64,000 nucleotides of DNA from 2-02-FULL-55-14 sp964534125 (GTDB taxonomy: Bacteria; Bacteroidota; Ignavibacteria; UBA10030): the NCBI GenBank assembly GCA_964534125.1, contig CAZHOJ010000001.1, positions 496,001 to 560,000 on the forward strand. The letters run 5' to 3'. A model generated the notes under the pieces. The model searched no databases, was not told where the DNA came from, and worked only from the letters and a program-made list of their open reading frames with translations. The stretch's first letter is position 1. Each line of letters starts with the position of its first letter. The translations under genes and the position numbers were made by a program. Below, piece by piece: positions 55,121 through 64,000 of the stretch.

Positions 55121-57445
55121 ATGGGAACCGATCACATCGGCCGCATGAGCAAGAAATCACCATCCCGCCCCTCCAGCCTGCGCCACCTCCCGCATCCGGT
55201 GGTGGCAGCGACCATCCCCGAATCATACCGCATTCTGAGCGAGCATCTTCAGATGGGGGTCTTCAGGACCACACCCGGCCCGGAGGGTGCGTTCATCGAG
55301 GTGAATCCTGCCCTTGTGCGCATGCTCGGATGCGCGAACAAGGCAGACCTTCTCGACCAGCCGGTCTGCAGATTCTACAAGGACCCCAGCGACCGGAATG
55401 CCTTCAGCCGCAAACTGTCCTCACAGGGAGTCGTGTACAACGAAGAGCTCACGCTTCGCCGCATGGACGGCTCGCCGATCGTCGTTTCGGAGATCGCTGT
55501 CGCCGTTCGGGACGCCACGGGAACGATCGTATATTTCGACGGACTTGTGGAGGACATCACCGAGCGGAAGCTGTCCGAAAAACAGTTCAGCCTGCAGAAA
55601 TCCTATCTGGAGAAGCTATTCAATGCGGCCCCTGAGGCGATCGCGCTCCATGACAACAGTGACCGTGTGCTGGACATCAATGATGAGTTCACACGCGTCT
55701 TCGGATATACGCGCGAGGAGGCGATCGGTCAGAACATCGACGACCTCGTGGCTCCGGACGATCTCCGTGAGGAGGCACGCGACATCTCCCGCAGGGTGAT
55801 CAGCGGCGAGCGTATCGAGATGGAGACCTTCAGGAAACGGAAGGATGGCTCGCGCATCGCGGTGTCCATTCTCGGGGCCCCCATCTTCCATGAGGGGAAG
55901 CAGGTCGGCGACTATGCCATCTATCGCGACATCACAGAGCGGAAGCACACGGACGAGAATATCCGCATCCAGAAGACATATCTCGAAAGCCTGCTCAACA
56001 GCGCCCCCGAGGCGATCGCCTTTCACGACACGAACGACATCATCGTGAACGTCAACGACGAGTTCGTACGCATGTTCGGATACACGCGCGAGGAAGCCAT
56101 CGGGCATCCGATCAACGAGCTCGTCGCTCCGGCAGGCCTCCAGGAAGAGGCTTCCGGCCTGTCAGGTGCAGTAGCGCATGGACAGCGGGTGGAGAAAGAA
56201 TCCCGCCGGCACCGGAAGGATGGTACGCTGTTCGACGTCTCTATCCTCGGCGCCCCCATCTTCCACGAAGGACGGCAGATGGGGGTCTACGCCATCTATC
56301 GTGACATCTCCGAGCGGAAGCGGGTCGAGCGGGAGATGCTCATTCAGAAGACCTACTTCGAGCGGTTGTTCAACAACGCCCCCGAGGCGATCCTGCTGCA
56401 CGACAATGAGGACCGCATCGTCGATGTCAACGACGAGTTCGTTCGCATGTTCGGGTACTCACGCGAGGAGGCTGTCGGAGTCCCAGTCAACTCCCTCGTG
56501 GCGCCCCCGGACCTTCAGGCGGAGGCCACTACCTTCTCACAGATGAGCTTCCGAGGCGAGCGGGTCGAGGCCGAGACGAAACGAAAGCGGAAGGACGGTA
56601 CGCTGATAGACGTTTCGCTGCTCGGAGCACCGGTGATCGTCGACGGAAAGCAGATCGCAGTGTATGCCATCTACCGGGACATCACACAGCGGAAGCAGGA
56701 GGAGGAAGAGCGCATCCGCGAGAAGGAAGAGGCCCGGATGGCGCGCAATATCCAGATGAACTTCCTCCCAAAGGCCGATCCCACCATCGAGGGGTACGAT
56801 GTCGCCGGAAAGAGCATCCCGGCGATGAACGTGGGGGGAGACTACTTCGACTTCATACGTCTGAACGAGCACCAGGTCGCCATCGGCCTCGGCGACGTGA
56901 GCGGCAACGGACTTGCGGCATCGCTTGTCATGGCGAACCTGCAGGCGACCATCCGGAGCCAGGCCCTGTCAGGGTCCGACCCGGCCCACTGCCTCGAGCG
57001 GGCGAACAAGCTTCTCTATTCGAGCACTGATTCCCGGACCTTCGTCACTCTCTTCTACAGCATCCTGGATACCCAGAACCACTCGCTGATGTATGCCAAC
57101 GCCGGCCAGGACCTCCCGATCATGGTGTCGCTGAAGAATCCGACCCGGACCCTGACCACCCGGGGCATCGCGCTCGGCCTGACCAGCACGGCGTCCTACG
57201 ACGCACAGATCGTGTCCATCCGGCCGGGTGACCTGATCCTTGTCTATTCTGACGGGATCTCCGAATCGATGAACGCCCGGAAGGAACAGTTCGGAGAGCA
57301 TCGCATCCTTGAACTCCTCGGGGAACACCGCGATCGGCCGGCTGGCGAGTTCATCGAGCTGCTGTTCGCCGCCGTACGGAAGCATGCGAGGCAGGACGCT
57401 CTGCACGACGATATGACGGCCATTCTTCTCAAGCGGCACGTGTGA
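55121..57445 (+). CDS. Four-PAS sensor with SpoIIE/PP2C-type phosphatase domain
   Basis: A 774-residue soluble protein. One diverged PAS domain (about residues 30-150) is followed by three near-identical PAS units of exactly 125 residues each (about 160-535). A short coiled coil (EEERIREKEEARMARNIQ) and a SpoIIE/RsbU-type PP2C domain follow (GGDYFDFIRLNEHQVAIGLG, DVSGNGLAASLVMANLQATI, LVYSDGISESMN, HDDMTAILLK). It probably dephosphorylates an anti-sigma antagonist; none is seen here. ATG 55145 is an alternative start. Confidence 0.9.
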   Translation: MGTDHIGRMSKKSPSRPSSLRHLPHPVVAATIPESYRILSEHLQMGVFRTTPGPEGAFIEVNPALVRMLGCANKADLLDQPVCRFYKDPSDRNAFSRKLSSQGVVYNEELTLRRMDGSPIVVSEIAVAVRDATGTIVYFDGLVEDITERKLSEKQFSLQKSYLEKLFNAAPEAIALHDNSDRVLDINDEFTRVFGYTREEAIGQNIDDLVAPDDLREEARDISRRVISGERIEMETFRKRKDGSRIAVSILGAPIFHEGKQVGDYAIYRDITERKHTDENIRIQKTYLESLLNSAPEAIAFHDTNDIIVNVNDEFVRMFGYTREEAIGHPINELVAPAGLQEEASGLSGAVAHGQRVEKESRRHRKDGTLFDVSILGAPIFHEGRQMGVYAIYRDISERKRVEREMLIQKTYFERLFNNAPEAILLHDNEDRIVDVNDEFVRMFGYSREEAVGVPVNSLVAPPDLQAEATTFSQMSFRGERVEAETKRKRKDGTLIDVSLLGAPVIVDGKQIAVYAIYRDITQRKQEEEERIREKEEARMARNIQMNFLPKADPTIEGYDVAGKSIPAMNVGGDYFDFIRLNEHQVAIGLGDVSGNGLAASLVMANLQATIRSQALSGSDPAHCLERANKLLYSSTDSRTFVTLFYSILDTQNHSLMYANAGQDLPIMVSLKNPTRTLTTRGIALGLTSTASYDAQIVSIRPGDLILVYSDGISESMNARKEQFGEHRILELLGEHRDRPAGEFIELLFAAVRKHARQDALHDDMTAILLKRHV

Positions 57446-57502
57446 TCCATCTTTGGCGAATGTGGACACGGTACTGTACCTTCAGGTGTACAGGCCGTTC
57501 CT

Positions 57503-58069
57503 ATGACAGCCCTCACCCGCATCATCCTCTTCAGTTCCATTTCTTTTTCCCTCTCCTGCGGCGACAAGGGAAGCTTTCCGACGACACCGAGCGATCTCGA
57601 AGAGCCTGACCAGGTCCGGGAAGCTGTCTACCGCTATCAGTTCCTGCACAACGAATCGGTTCAACAGCAATCAGCGCAGATGTATTTTCTTTCCGCCATG
57701 GTCCATGCCCCACCCCCCTCATCGGCAGTCTGGGCGCATGCCGACCCATCTCCCGCCCTGATGGCACGGTTCGACGGCCACCAGCCGCCTGTGCGTCCAT
57801 GGTCGCGATGCAGCGCCTCGGTCTATGGCGTCGTTGACACTCTGACAGGCGAACACGGACTTCTTTTCAATGTGAACAGCATCACGGTGTTCGAAGGGGA
57901 TTCTGCGACTGCCGGTGGCGGCTACTTCGAGGGCGGATCGAGCGCTTCCGGAAACACCTACTACCTTCGCCGTATCGGCGGGTCATGGATCGTCATCTAT
58001 GACGTCCTCCATTGGATCTCCACCCCCCCAATCCTCCCTGATTCCCTCAAGCGACTCCGGCCCTCGTGA
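57503..58069 (+). CDS. Small lipoprotein, unknown function
   Basis: A 188-residue protein with lipobox FSLSC (Cys19) and a beta-rich C-terminal half (GLLFNVNSITVFEGDSATAG; YYLRRIGGSWIVIYDVLHW) like the NTF2-ish or SnoaL-like lipoproteins of this lineage. No firm family. Its stop overlaps the next start by four bases (GTGA). Confidence 0.65.
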   Translation: MTALTRIILFSSISFSLSCGDKGSFPTTPSDLEEPDQVREAVYRYQFLHNESVQQQSAQMYFLSAMVHAPPPSSAVWAHADPSPALMARFDGHQPPVRPWSRCSASVYGVVDTLTGEHGLLFNVNSITVFEGDSATAGGGYFEGGSSASGNTYYLRRIGGSWIVIYDVLHWISTPPILPDSLKRLRPS

Positions 58070-58662
58070 GCATACGACCGACATTCTTCCGCAACGCCGG
58101 GGCTTTCCGGACGTGGTTGACGAAGCACCACCGGACCTCGAAAGAGCTCTGGGTCGGATACTACAAGAAGGCCACGGGGAAGCCGAGCATCGACTGGCCC
58201 CAGTCGCGCGATCAGGCGCTCTGTTTCGGCTGGATCGACGGCATACGGAAGTCTGTCGACGCGGACAGCTTCATGGTGAGATTCACGCCCCGCCGGCCGG
58301 GGAGCATCTGGAGCGCGGTCAACATCTCACGTGTGAAGGAATTGAAGCGGCAGGGCCTCATGACCTCGGCAGGGCTTGAGCTGTTCGAGAAGAGGGATCC
58401 CCGGAGATCAGAACGATATTCCTTCGAACAGGCCCGGCCGTCGCTCACGCCGGCCCAGCTACGAAAACTGAAGGGGAACAGAAAATCCTGGACGTTCTTC
58501 GAAAAACAGCCCCCCTCTTATCGCAAGCTGGCCGCATGGTGGGTGATCAGCGCAAAGAAAGAGGAGACACGCGAGCGGCGACTTGCCACACTCATCAGAG
58601 ATTCCGCAGCGGGATTGCGCATCCTGCCGATGCGACGGTCCGAGAAACCTGCGAAACCATGA
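58066..58662 (+). CDS. YdeI/OmpD-associated family protein
   Basis: A 198-residue protein with the family start FFRNAGAFRTWLTKHHRTSKELWVGYYKK, ALCFGWIDGIRKSVDADSFM, RRPGSIWSAVNISRV and a C-terminal YRKLAAWWVISAKKEETRERRL. Family members carry a DUF1801-like fold and are described as bacteriocin-protective or OmpD-associated, but the mechanism is not established. GTG start at 58066; overlaps both neighbours. Confidence 0.9.
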   Translation: MSIRPTFFRNAGAFRTWLTKHHRTSKELWVGYYKKATGKPSIDWPQSRDQALCFGWIDGIRKSVDADSFMVRFTPRRPGSIWSAVNISRVKELKRQGLMTSAGLELFEKRDPRRSERYSFEQARPSLTPAQLRKLKGNRKSWTFFEKQPPSYRKLAAWWVISAKKEETRERRLATLIRDSAAGLRILPMRRSEKPAKP

Positions 58663-58988
58663 CACCCCTGCAACGCATCAAACTGGCACACACCGCGGTC
58701 TGGGTCTTCTTCGTGGTCCTCATCGGTAACGTCATCTACGCTGGCTGGGCCGATGCGGTGACGACATGGACGTGGATCGCCGTCGGCCTTATTTGCCTCG
58801 AAGGACTGGTCCTGCTCGTGAACGACGGCAAATGCCCGATGACGGACCTTGCCGCGCAGCATGGCGAGCCTACGGCCGACAATTTTGACATTTATTTGCC
58901 CGAGTGGCTGGCGCGGCACAATGTTGCCATCTTTACGACCCTCTTCATGGCAGGCCTTGTTCTCGTCATCATCAGGACTTTCCTGTAA
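58659..58988 (+). CDS. Small membrane protein with CPMT motif
   Basis: A 109-residue protein with three hydrophobic helices. It carries the segment NDGKCPMTDLAAQ followed by FDIYLPEWLARHN, a pattern I have seen in uncharacterised Bacteroidota membrane proteins. The ATG overlaps the YdeI-family stop by four bases. Function unknown. Confidence 0.7.
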   Translation: MTPLQRIKLAHTAVWVFFVVLIGNVIYAGWADAVTTWTWIAVGLICLEGLVLLVNDGKCPMTDLAAQHGEPTADNFDIYLPEWLARHNVAIFTTLFMAGLVLVIIRTFL

Positions 58989-58997
58989 GGAGTTTCC

Positions 58998-59228
58998 ATG
59001 AGTCGCCTCCGGATCCTTGTACGCATGAGCTACGCGGCTGGGATGCTTGTTCTCGTGTCGGTGGTCCTCTCTATCACCGCACTCTCCGACATCACCCGTG
59101 GCGAGCCCGACACCGGTCTCGAATGGGGAATGCTTCGTGTCACGGCTCTGCTCATCGTGATGCACCTGGGACTTACATTCGCGCTCCTCCGCCACGTCTC
59201 GAAACAACTTGACAACGGCCCTGCATGA
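58998..59228 (+). CDS. Two-helix membrane protein
   Basis: A 76-residue protein with two hydrophobic helices (AGMLVLVSVVLSITALS and LIVMHLGLTFALLRHV). AAGGAG sits six bases before the ATG, and the stop overlaps the SDR start. It is probably translated with its neighbours; no family recognised. Confidence 0.65.
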   Translation: MSRLRILVRMSYAAGMLVLVSVVLSITALSDITRGEPDTGLEWGMLRVTALLIVMHLGLTFALLRHVSKQLDNGPA

Positions 59229-59929
59229 CCCCGGAACGGATCGTCGTTGTCACGGGCGCCAACCGCGGTATAGGCTTCGAAGCCTGCAGGCAGTTCGCGA
59301 AAGCCGGATTCCGCGTCATACTGACCGCACGCGATGCAGCCAGGGGAGAATCCGCATCGGCAGACCTCCGGGCCGAAGGTCTCGATGTCATGTTCCACCA
59401 GCTCGATGTCGCTGATGGGTCCGGTGTCGAACGGTTCAGAACATGGCTTCGGACCGATATCGGCCGCGTCGATGTCCTCGTCAACAATGCAGGGATCTAT
59501 CTCGACGAAGGGAAGAAGCTCTCCGACATTCCCGTTGAGCTTTTCGAGGAAACGTTGAAAACGAACCTGTCAGGCGCCCTCCGGATGATCCATGCGGTCC
59601 TGCCGCTCATGAAGAAACAGAAGTACGGCCGGATCGTGAACATCTCGTCGGGCCTCGGCGCGTTCGATTCGATGTCCGCCGGCACCGGCTCCTACAAAGT
59701 GTCGAAGCTCGCGCTGAACGGCCTGACACGCATCATCGCCGACGAGGTCGACCCGAAACACATCAAGGTCAACACGATGTGTCCCGGATGGGTCAGGACC
59801 GACATGGGGGGCCGGTTCGCCACACGCAGCCCTAAGAAGGCCACAGAGACGATCCTCTGGCTCGCGCAGCTCGACGAAAAAGGCCCGACCGGCGGTTTCT
59901 TCAGAGATAAAAGACCCATAGACTGGTGA
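59225..59929 (+). CDS. Short-chain dehydrogenase/reductase
   Basis: A 234-residue classical SDR with the cofactor motif TGANRGIGFEA, NNAGIYLDEG and the catalytic serine/tyrosine/lysine in IVNISSG and GSYKVSK. The C terminus (VNTMCPGWVRTDMGG) resembles carbonyl reductases. The substrate is not predictable. It closes a tightly coupled run of five genes from 57503. Confidence 0.93.
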   Translation: MTPERIVVVTGANRGIGFEACRQFAKAGFRVILTARDAARGESASADLRAEGLDVMFHQLDVADGSGVERFRTWLRTDIGRVDVLVNNAGIYLDEGKKLSDIPVELFEETLKTNLSGALRMIHAVLPLMKKQKYGRIVNISSGLGAFDSMSAGTGSYKVSKLALNGLTRIIADEVDPKHIKVNTMCPGWVRTDMGGRFATRSPKKATETILWLAQLDEKGPTGGFFRDKRPIDW

Positions 59930-59953
59930 TCATCATCCGACAAGGACCATTCG

Positions 59954-60976
59954 ATGAGAACGTCTCTCCTCTCCCTCCTCCTTCTTTCGCTCCTGGCATC
60001 CTCCTGTTCCCACCATCCACCTCAGCTAACGGTCATTGATACTGGCACGAAGGCATCCTTCCGCGGTATGTCGGTGGTGGACGACAACGTCGCGTGGATA
60101 AGCGGAAGCGATGGCACCATCGGCCGGACGACCGACGGCGGACGAACGTGGGACATCAGCCAGGTGTCGGGATTGGAGCAGTCCGGATTCCGGTCGATCT
60201 ATGCGTTCGACGACCGTACCGCCGTCCTCGGGAATGCCGGCGCCCCGGCGTACATCCTGAGAACTGAGGATGCCGGTGCTTCCTGGGCAGTGCTCTACAC
60301 CAATCCGGACACAGCTGCGTTCATCGACGGCGTCGATTTCTGGGACGATGAGAACGGGATGATGTACGGCGACCCTATCGGGGGACGGATGCTGCTCATC
60401 GGCACCACCGATGGTGGGCGGAGCTGGACAGAACGCCCCCTGGACCAGCGGCCTCTTCTTGAGCCCGGAGAATACTCTTTCGCAGCGAGCGGCACGGGGA
60501 TACGCTGCTACGGAGACCAGAAGCTCGTGATCTCGACAGGAGGAGCACGCTCACGGCTGTGGGTATCTGAGAACGGAGCACAATCCTGGGACGCGCTGCC
60601 GACGCCTATGATCCAGGGAGAGCCGACAACCGGTATCTTCTCGTTCACCTTCCTTACGAGCGCTTTTGTCGTCATCGTTGGGGGAGATTATCAGAAGGAC
60701 ACGCTGACGGTCGACCATGTGTTCACATCCCTTGACGGGGGGCTTGACTGGATCCGGCCACAGCAGCCGACGAGAGGATATCGGGAATGCGTCGAGGTCA
60801 CCGAAGGGAACACCGTCGTGGCCACAGGGCCGACCGGGACGGACATCTCATACAACGGGGGCGAGCATTGGTCGCCGTTGTCGGACGAGACCGGATTCCA
60901 CGTTGTGCGAAAGGCAAGAAAGGGCTCACTCGTCCTCCTGGCAGGCAATGCCGGAAAGGTCGCCATCCTCCGCTAG
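59954..60976 (+). CDS. YCF48/BNR-type beta-propeller lipoprotein
   Basis: A 340-residue protein with lipobox LLASSC (Cys18) and repeated blades of the type TTDGGRTWDIS, TEDAGASWAVL, TTDGGRSWTER and SENGAQSWDAL, the BNR/YCF48-like signature. It probably folds as a beta-propeller at the outer membrane. The next gene begins directly after the stop. Confidence 0.88.
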   Translation: MRTSLLSLLLLSLLASSCSHHPPQLTVIDTGTKASFRGMSVVDDNVAWISGSDGTIGRTTDGGRTWDISQVSGLEQSGFRSIYAFDDRTAVLGNAGAPAYILRTEDAGASWAVLYTNPDTAAFIDGVDFWDDENGMMYGDPIGGRMLLIGTTDGGRSWTERPLDQRPLLEPGEYSFAASGTGIRCYGDQKLVISTGGARSRLWVSENGAQSWDALPTPMIQGEPTTGIFSFTFLTSAFVVIVGGDYQKDTLTVDHVFTSLDGGLDWIRPQQPTRGYRECVEVTEGNTVVATGPTGTDISYNGGEHWSPLSDETGFHVVRKARKGSLVLLAGNAGKVAILR

Positions 60977-61306
60977 ATGTCCCCCAGGAAACAGACATCA
61001 TACGAGGTCTTCTACGCCCTGATCAGGCGGATTCCCAGAGGCAAGGTGGCATCCTATGGTCAGATCGCCGCGCTCGCAGGACTTCCGGGAGCAGCGAGGC
61101 AGGTCGGCTACGCTCTGCATGCACTCCCCGGCGACGGGAATATCCCCTGGCATCGCGTCGTGAATGCAGCCGGACGCATCAGCCTCCGGACCACGAGCGA
61201 CCACCACCATGAACAACGCGTCCTGCTGGAAAAAGAGGGTGTGGTGTTCGACCGGTCCGGAAGGATCGCATGGGAACGTTTCCGATGGCAACCCCGCGTA
61301 CGCTGA
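60977..61306 (+). CDS. Alkyltransferase-like protein (ATL, MGMT homologue)
   Basis: A 109-residue protein with the winged-helix segment IPRGKVASYGQIAALAG and NIPWHRVVNAAGRI. The reactive cysteine of MGMT (PCHRV) is a tryptophan here, which defines the ATL type that binds O6-alkylguanine and recruits nucleotide-excision repair without alkyl transfer. It starts one base after the previous stop codon. Confidence 0.93.
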   Translation: MSPRKQTSYEVFYALIRRIPRGKVASYGQIAALAGLPGAARQVGYALHALPGDGNIPWHRVVNAAGRISLRTTSDHHHEQRVLLEKEGVVFDRSGRIAWERFRWQPRVR

Positions 61307-61540
61307 CGATCGCGCGTCTGCTGATCGTTCTGCCTGCATCCTTCCCCATATTGACGGACTTCCGGCCTCTGGCGACGAGGACGGAACAACCTGGATCCCC
61401 GCGGAGGTGAGCACATCAATACGGCCGGATGGTTCTATCATCCGGAAGAGGATTCGCTCGTGGATGAACGATCCTCAAAGAACCTGGCACTGCATGCACC
61501 GGCCACCGCAAGCTCTCTCCGGGGAAACGACGAGTGCTTC

Positions 61541-62593
61541 TCATCGTTCGCCATCTATTGACAGGACCTGCTCCCACCATTCATCGGTGTGCACGACCGA
61601 GTCATAGAAGGTCGTCTGTCCCTGGATCGGAACAGTGAACCTGGAACCATGCTTTTTTGCGGCAGCAACAAGCCGTCGCATCGGATCGTACCAGGAATGC
61701 AGCGATAGGTTGAACGTGCCCCAGTGAATGGGGTGCAGGATGTCTCCCCCCAGGTCGAGATGAGCCCGAACAGCCTCTTCGGGGAACATATGAACGGCAT
61801 GCCAGAACCTGCTGTAGGCGCCCGTCTCTACGAATGTGAGGTCGAACGGTCCAAACCGCTGTCCTATCATCCGGAATCCATCGAAGTACCCCGAATCCCC
61901 GCCGAAGAACACCGTATGACGATTCCCCTCGATGACGAACGACGCCCAGAGCGTCCTGTCCCGATCCGTCATACCCCTTCCGGAGAAGTGCTGTGCGGGC
62001 GTGGCAGTGATCCGAACACCCGCCGGGCTCTCATACTGCTCCCACCAGTCGAGCTCGACGATCTTTTGCACATCGACACCGCACTTCATCAGATCTGCAC
62101 CGACGCCGATGGGTGTCACGAACCTTCCCACCCGGTCACGGAGTGCCCGTATCGAACGCTCATTCAGATGGTCAAAGTGATTATGCGAAACGATGACGAT
62201 GTCCGTATCAGGTACGGCGTCGAGCGGGAGCGGAGACTCCCCGCTGTAGCGCCACGGCCCCAGGAGCGTGATCCCTTTCGTGAAGACCGGGTCCGTCAGG
62301 ATGCGAACCCCCTCGACGTTCAGCAGAACAGATGAATGGCCGAGCCATGTTGCAGTGACGCGTTCTTCGTTTCTATTGCAGTAGGGTCCGGTCTCAGCAG
62401 CCTGGCGGGGCAATGCACGGCGGGGCGTCCGATCTTCCCGATGGAAGACATATTCCCGCATCATTCCGGCATACTGCCCCAAGGACATCCATTCCCATGG
62501 GGTTTCGTTGCGAAATCGTCCATCCCGCCACTGCGGCGAGTGTCGCACTATCCTTGAGGTCGTTTTTTCGCTCATATGCTGATCGCGGATCAT
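61541..62593 (-). CDS. MBL-fold metallohydrolase (UlaG/NAPE-PLD-like)
   Basis: A ~350-residue protein with the metallo-beta-lactamase motifs TWLGHSSVLLNVEG, VIVSHNHFDHLN (HxHxDH), a histidine in TPAQHFSGRG and GGDSGYFDGF, plus HPIHWGTFNLSLH. This resembles the NAPE-PLD/RomA branch. The start is uncertain: ATGs at 62575, 62593 and 62623 are all in frame and none has a clear ribosome site; I give 62593. Divergent from ridA. Confidence 0.88.
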   Translation of the reverse strand: MIRDQHMSEKTTSRIVRHSPQWRDGRFRNETPWEWMSLGQYAGMMREYVFHREDRTPRRALPRQAAETGPYCNRNEERVTATWLGHSSVLLNVEGVRILTDPVFTKGITLLGPWRYSGESPLPLDAVPDTDIVIVSHNHFDHLNERSIRALRDRVGRFVTPIGVGADLMKCGVDVQKIVELDWWEQYESPAGVRITATPAQHFSGRGMTDRDRTLWASFVIEGNRHTVFFGGDSGYFDGFRMIGQRFGPFDLTFVETGAYSRFWHAVHMFPEEAVRAHLDLGGDILHPIHWGTFNLSLHSWYDPMRRLVAAAKKHGSRFTVPIQGQTTFYDSVVHTDEWWEQVLSIDGER

Positions 62594-62646
62594 AACATAT
62601 TGATGACCATGATTGTTCTTCATTTTTTGGCATATTAGCAATCATC

Positions 62647-63036
62647 ATGACGCAGCGCTTCACATCCGGTTCTCCGTACGAGCCAGTCATCGGATTCTCG
62701 CGTGCAGTACGGAAAGGTCCGCACATCGCCATCAGCGGCACCGGACCGATCGGTCCCGACGGCAAGACCGTGGGAGTCGGCGATCCAGAGGCACAGGCGC
62801 GGCGGTGTTTCCACATCATCAAGGAGGCCGTCGAAGGGCTGGGCGGCACCCTCGACGATGTCGTCCGGACGAGAATGTACCTCACGCGGAGGGATGACTG
62901 GGAAGCGATCGGCAAGGTCCACGGCGAGTTCTTCCGCGACATACGCCCAGCGGCAACAATGGTCGTCGTTGAGAGCCTCATCGACCCCGATTGGTTCATC
63001 GAGGTCGAAGCAGACGCCTTTGTGAAGGAGTACTGA
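62647..63036 (+). CDS. RidA family reactive-enamine deaminase
   Basis: A 129-residue protein with the YjgF/RidA features GFSRAVRKGPHIAISGTGPIG, QARRCFHIIKEAVEGLGGTL and IRPAATMVVVESLIDPDWF. Members hydrolyse enamine/imine intermediates from PLP enzymes or have other ligands; exact subgroup cannot be set by eye. Starts within 54 bases of the divergent MBL gene. Confidence 0.92.
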   Translation: MTQRFTSGSPYEPVIGFSRAVRKGPHIAISGTGPIGPDGKTVGVGDPEAQARRCFHIIKEAVEGLGGTLDDVVRTRMYLTRRDDWEAIGKVHGEFFRDIRPAATMVVVESLIDPDWFIEVEADAFVKEY

Positions 63037-63060
63037 CGGGAAGGTTGACAGCTCCTGGGA

Positions 63061-63108
63061 CATAGTCTCCCATCTTCCATCTTTCATCTCACATCTCTCA
63101 TCCTATAT
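63061..63108 (-). repeat. Purine-rich GATG repeat (reverse orientation)
   Basis: CTCCCATCTTCCATCTTTCA then TCTCACATCTCTCATCC, the reverse complement of the GAGATGGGAGATGG tracts found after other stop codons. It lies between ridA and mgsA and is the only copy facing the other way. Confidence 0.6.
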
Positions 63109-63119
63109 CCGACCTCCCC

Positions 63120-63590
63120 ATGAAAGCTCTCAAACGTATCGCCCTCGTCGCTCACGACAACCGTAAGAAAGACCTCATCGAATGGGTCGAGTGGAACTGG
63201 GAAAGCCTGCTCGACCATCAGCTCATCTGCACAGGGACGACCGGCACGCTGGTGGAAAAGGCGCTCACGAGGATGATGACCGGTTCGAAGAAGCAGCTGA
63301 ACAATATCCGGAAGCTCAGGTCCGGTCCTCTTGGCGGCGACCAGCAGTTGGGGGCGCTCATCACGGAGGGTGAGGTCGACCTCATCATCTTCCTGTGGGA
63401 CCCGATGGAGCCGCAACCTCACGATGTCGATGTCAAGGCCCTCCTCCGGATAGCGGTCCTCTACAACATCCCGACGGCCTGCAATCGGTCGACGGCAGAC
63501 TTCATGATCTCCTCGCCGTTGTTCACATCGCCGTACGACCCGGTCCTCGTCGATTATTCCACATACACCAAGCGGAACCTCGGCCTGTGA
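63120..63590 (+). CDS. mgsA: Methylglyoxal synthase
   Basis: A 156-residue enzyme turning dihydroxyacetone phosphate into methylglyoxal. Motifs: IALVAHDNRKKDLIEWV, TGTTGTLVE, SGPLGGDQQLGALITEGEVD, LIIFLWDPMEPQPHDVDV, NRSTADFMISSP. The catalytic aspartate sits in GGDQQ and in WDP. Length is normal. The next gene overlaps by four bases (GTGA). Confidence 0.96.
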   Translation: MKALKRIALVAHDNRKKDLIEWVEWNWESLLDHQLICTGTTGTLVEKALTRMMTGSKKQLNNIRKLRSGPLGGDQQLGALITEGEVDLIIFLWDPMEPQPHDVDVKALLRIAVLYNIPTACNRSTADFMISSPLFTSPYDPVLVDYSTYTKRNLGL

Positions 63591-64000
63591 GCCGACAGCT
63601 CGGGGTCCTGATCTTCGGCTCGACGGGTATGGTCGGCGAGGGGGTGCTCCATGTAGCCCTTCGCGATCCCAACATCGGCAGAATCCTTGTGATCAACCGG
63701 CGTCCCTGCAGCGTTACGCATGACAAGCTGAAGGAGCTGTTGGTGCAGGACGTTCGCCATCTCTGGACCCTCGGGGACAAGCTGAAGGGATATGACGCCT
63801 GCTACTACTGTGCCGGGGTCTCATCGGTCGGGAAGACGGAAGACATCTATCGGCGGATCACCTATGATCTGACGATGCATGCCGCCAGCACACTGCTGCA
63901 TCATAATCCGGGAATTGTGTTCACCTACATCTCAGGGCTGGGAACAGACGGCACAGAAAAGGGACGCACCATGTGGGCCCGCGTGAAAGGGCGCACGGAG
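63587..64000 (+). CDS. NAD(P)-binding Rossmann oxidoreductase (3' end beyond window)
   Basis: From the GTG at 63587 the frame reads MSRQLGVLIFGSTGMVGEGV and continues open to the window edge (138 codons). It contains the Rossmann motif FGSTGMVGEG, ACYYCAGVSSVGKTEDIY and FTYISGLGTDGTEKGR. It resembles atypical-SDR or epimerase-like proteins near NAD(P)H-binding YwnB/NmrA families. It is co-translated with mgsA. Confidence 0.8.
   Translation, partial: MSRQLGVLIFGSTGMVGEGVLHVALRDPNIGRILVINRRPCSVTHDKLKELLVQDVRHLWTLGDKLKGYDACYYCAGVSSVGKTEDIYRRITYDLTMHAASTLLHHNPGIVFTYISGLGTDGTEKGRTMWARVKGRTE

Noticed and set aside
61307..61607. Short ORFs after the ATL gene
   Set aside because: No ribosome site or family motifs; they overlap the end of the MBL-fold gene on the other strand. 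The 234-base gap shows nothing else.

Overview
The window reads as a GC-rich chromosomal segment of a Gram-negative bacterium of the Bacteroidota / Ignavibacteriota / Chlorobi (FCB) lineage. Pointers are a DUF3109-rpoN pair, hslVU, a geranylgeranylglyceryl-phosphate-synthase homologue next to alaS, a DUF5723-like outer-membrane protein, an ExbB/ExbD/TonB-type cluster and many short lipoproteins. The phylum is inferred from gene content only. I found no rRNA, no convincing tRNA, no CRISPR array and no prophage.

Layout. 1-5010 (+): dprA (cut by the window edge), DUF3109 protein, rpoN, hslV, hslU, closed by a strong bidirectional terminator. 5097-10491 (-): DUF5723-like barrel, two lipoproteins and DUF3467. 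10655-18516 (+): HIT protein, icd, clpS, alaS, GGGP synthase, gmhA and a polyprenyl-phosphate sugar transferase. 18802-26152 (-): a six-gene envelope cluster (large TPR protein, plug-less barrel, SPOR protein, ExbB, ExbD, TonB). 26323-29620 (-): carB split into two ORFs. 29790-31451 (+): SulP transporter. 31959-33247 (-): receiver protein and MoaC-MogA fusion. 33416-36109 (+): acnA.

From about 36 kb the texture changes. Genes become small and often orphan, intergenic spaces lengthen, and several families of short-period or hairpin repeats appear (36.1-46.2 kb and 49.4-50.7 kb). Two gene remnants lie exactly at repeat boundaries: a DUF2200 5' fragment at 41274 and an ABC-2 permease 3' fragment near 50660. 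A Y1 (IS200/REP-associated) transposase at 49695-50162 is flanked by direct copies of a hairpin array. After that the + strand carries a serine beta-lactamase-like protein, an M14 peptidase, a PAS/SpoIIE-type phosphatase, a run of tightly coupled small genes, an alkyltransferase-like protein, ridA, mgsA and a partial Rossmann-fold oxidoreductase.

Functional themes. Protein quality control is represented by HslVU and ClpS. The TCA cycle is represented by Icd and AcnA, encoded apart. The envelope is represented by the TonB-type cluster, SPOR protein, lipoproteins, and LPS or exopolysaccharide initiation genes. Ion handling is represented by SulP and CrcB/DUF190. The most unusual material is the non-coding repeat landscape and its link to broken genes, followed by the split carB and the TPR/barrel/ExbBD/TonB cluster.
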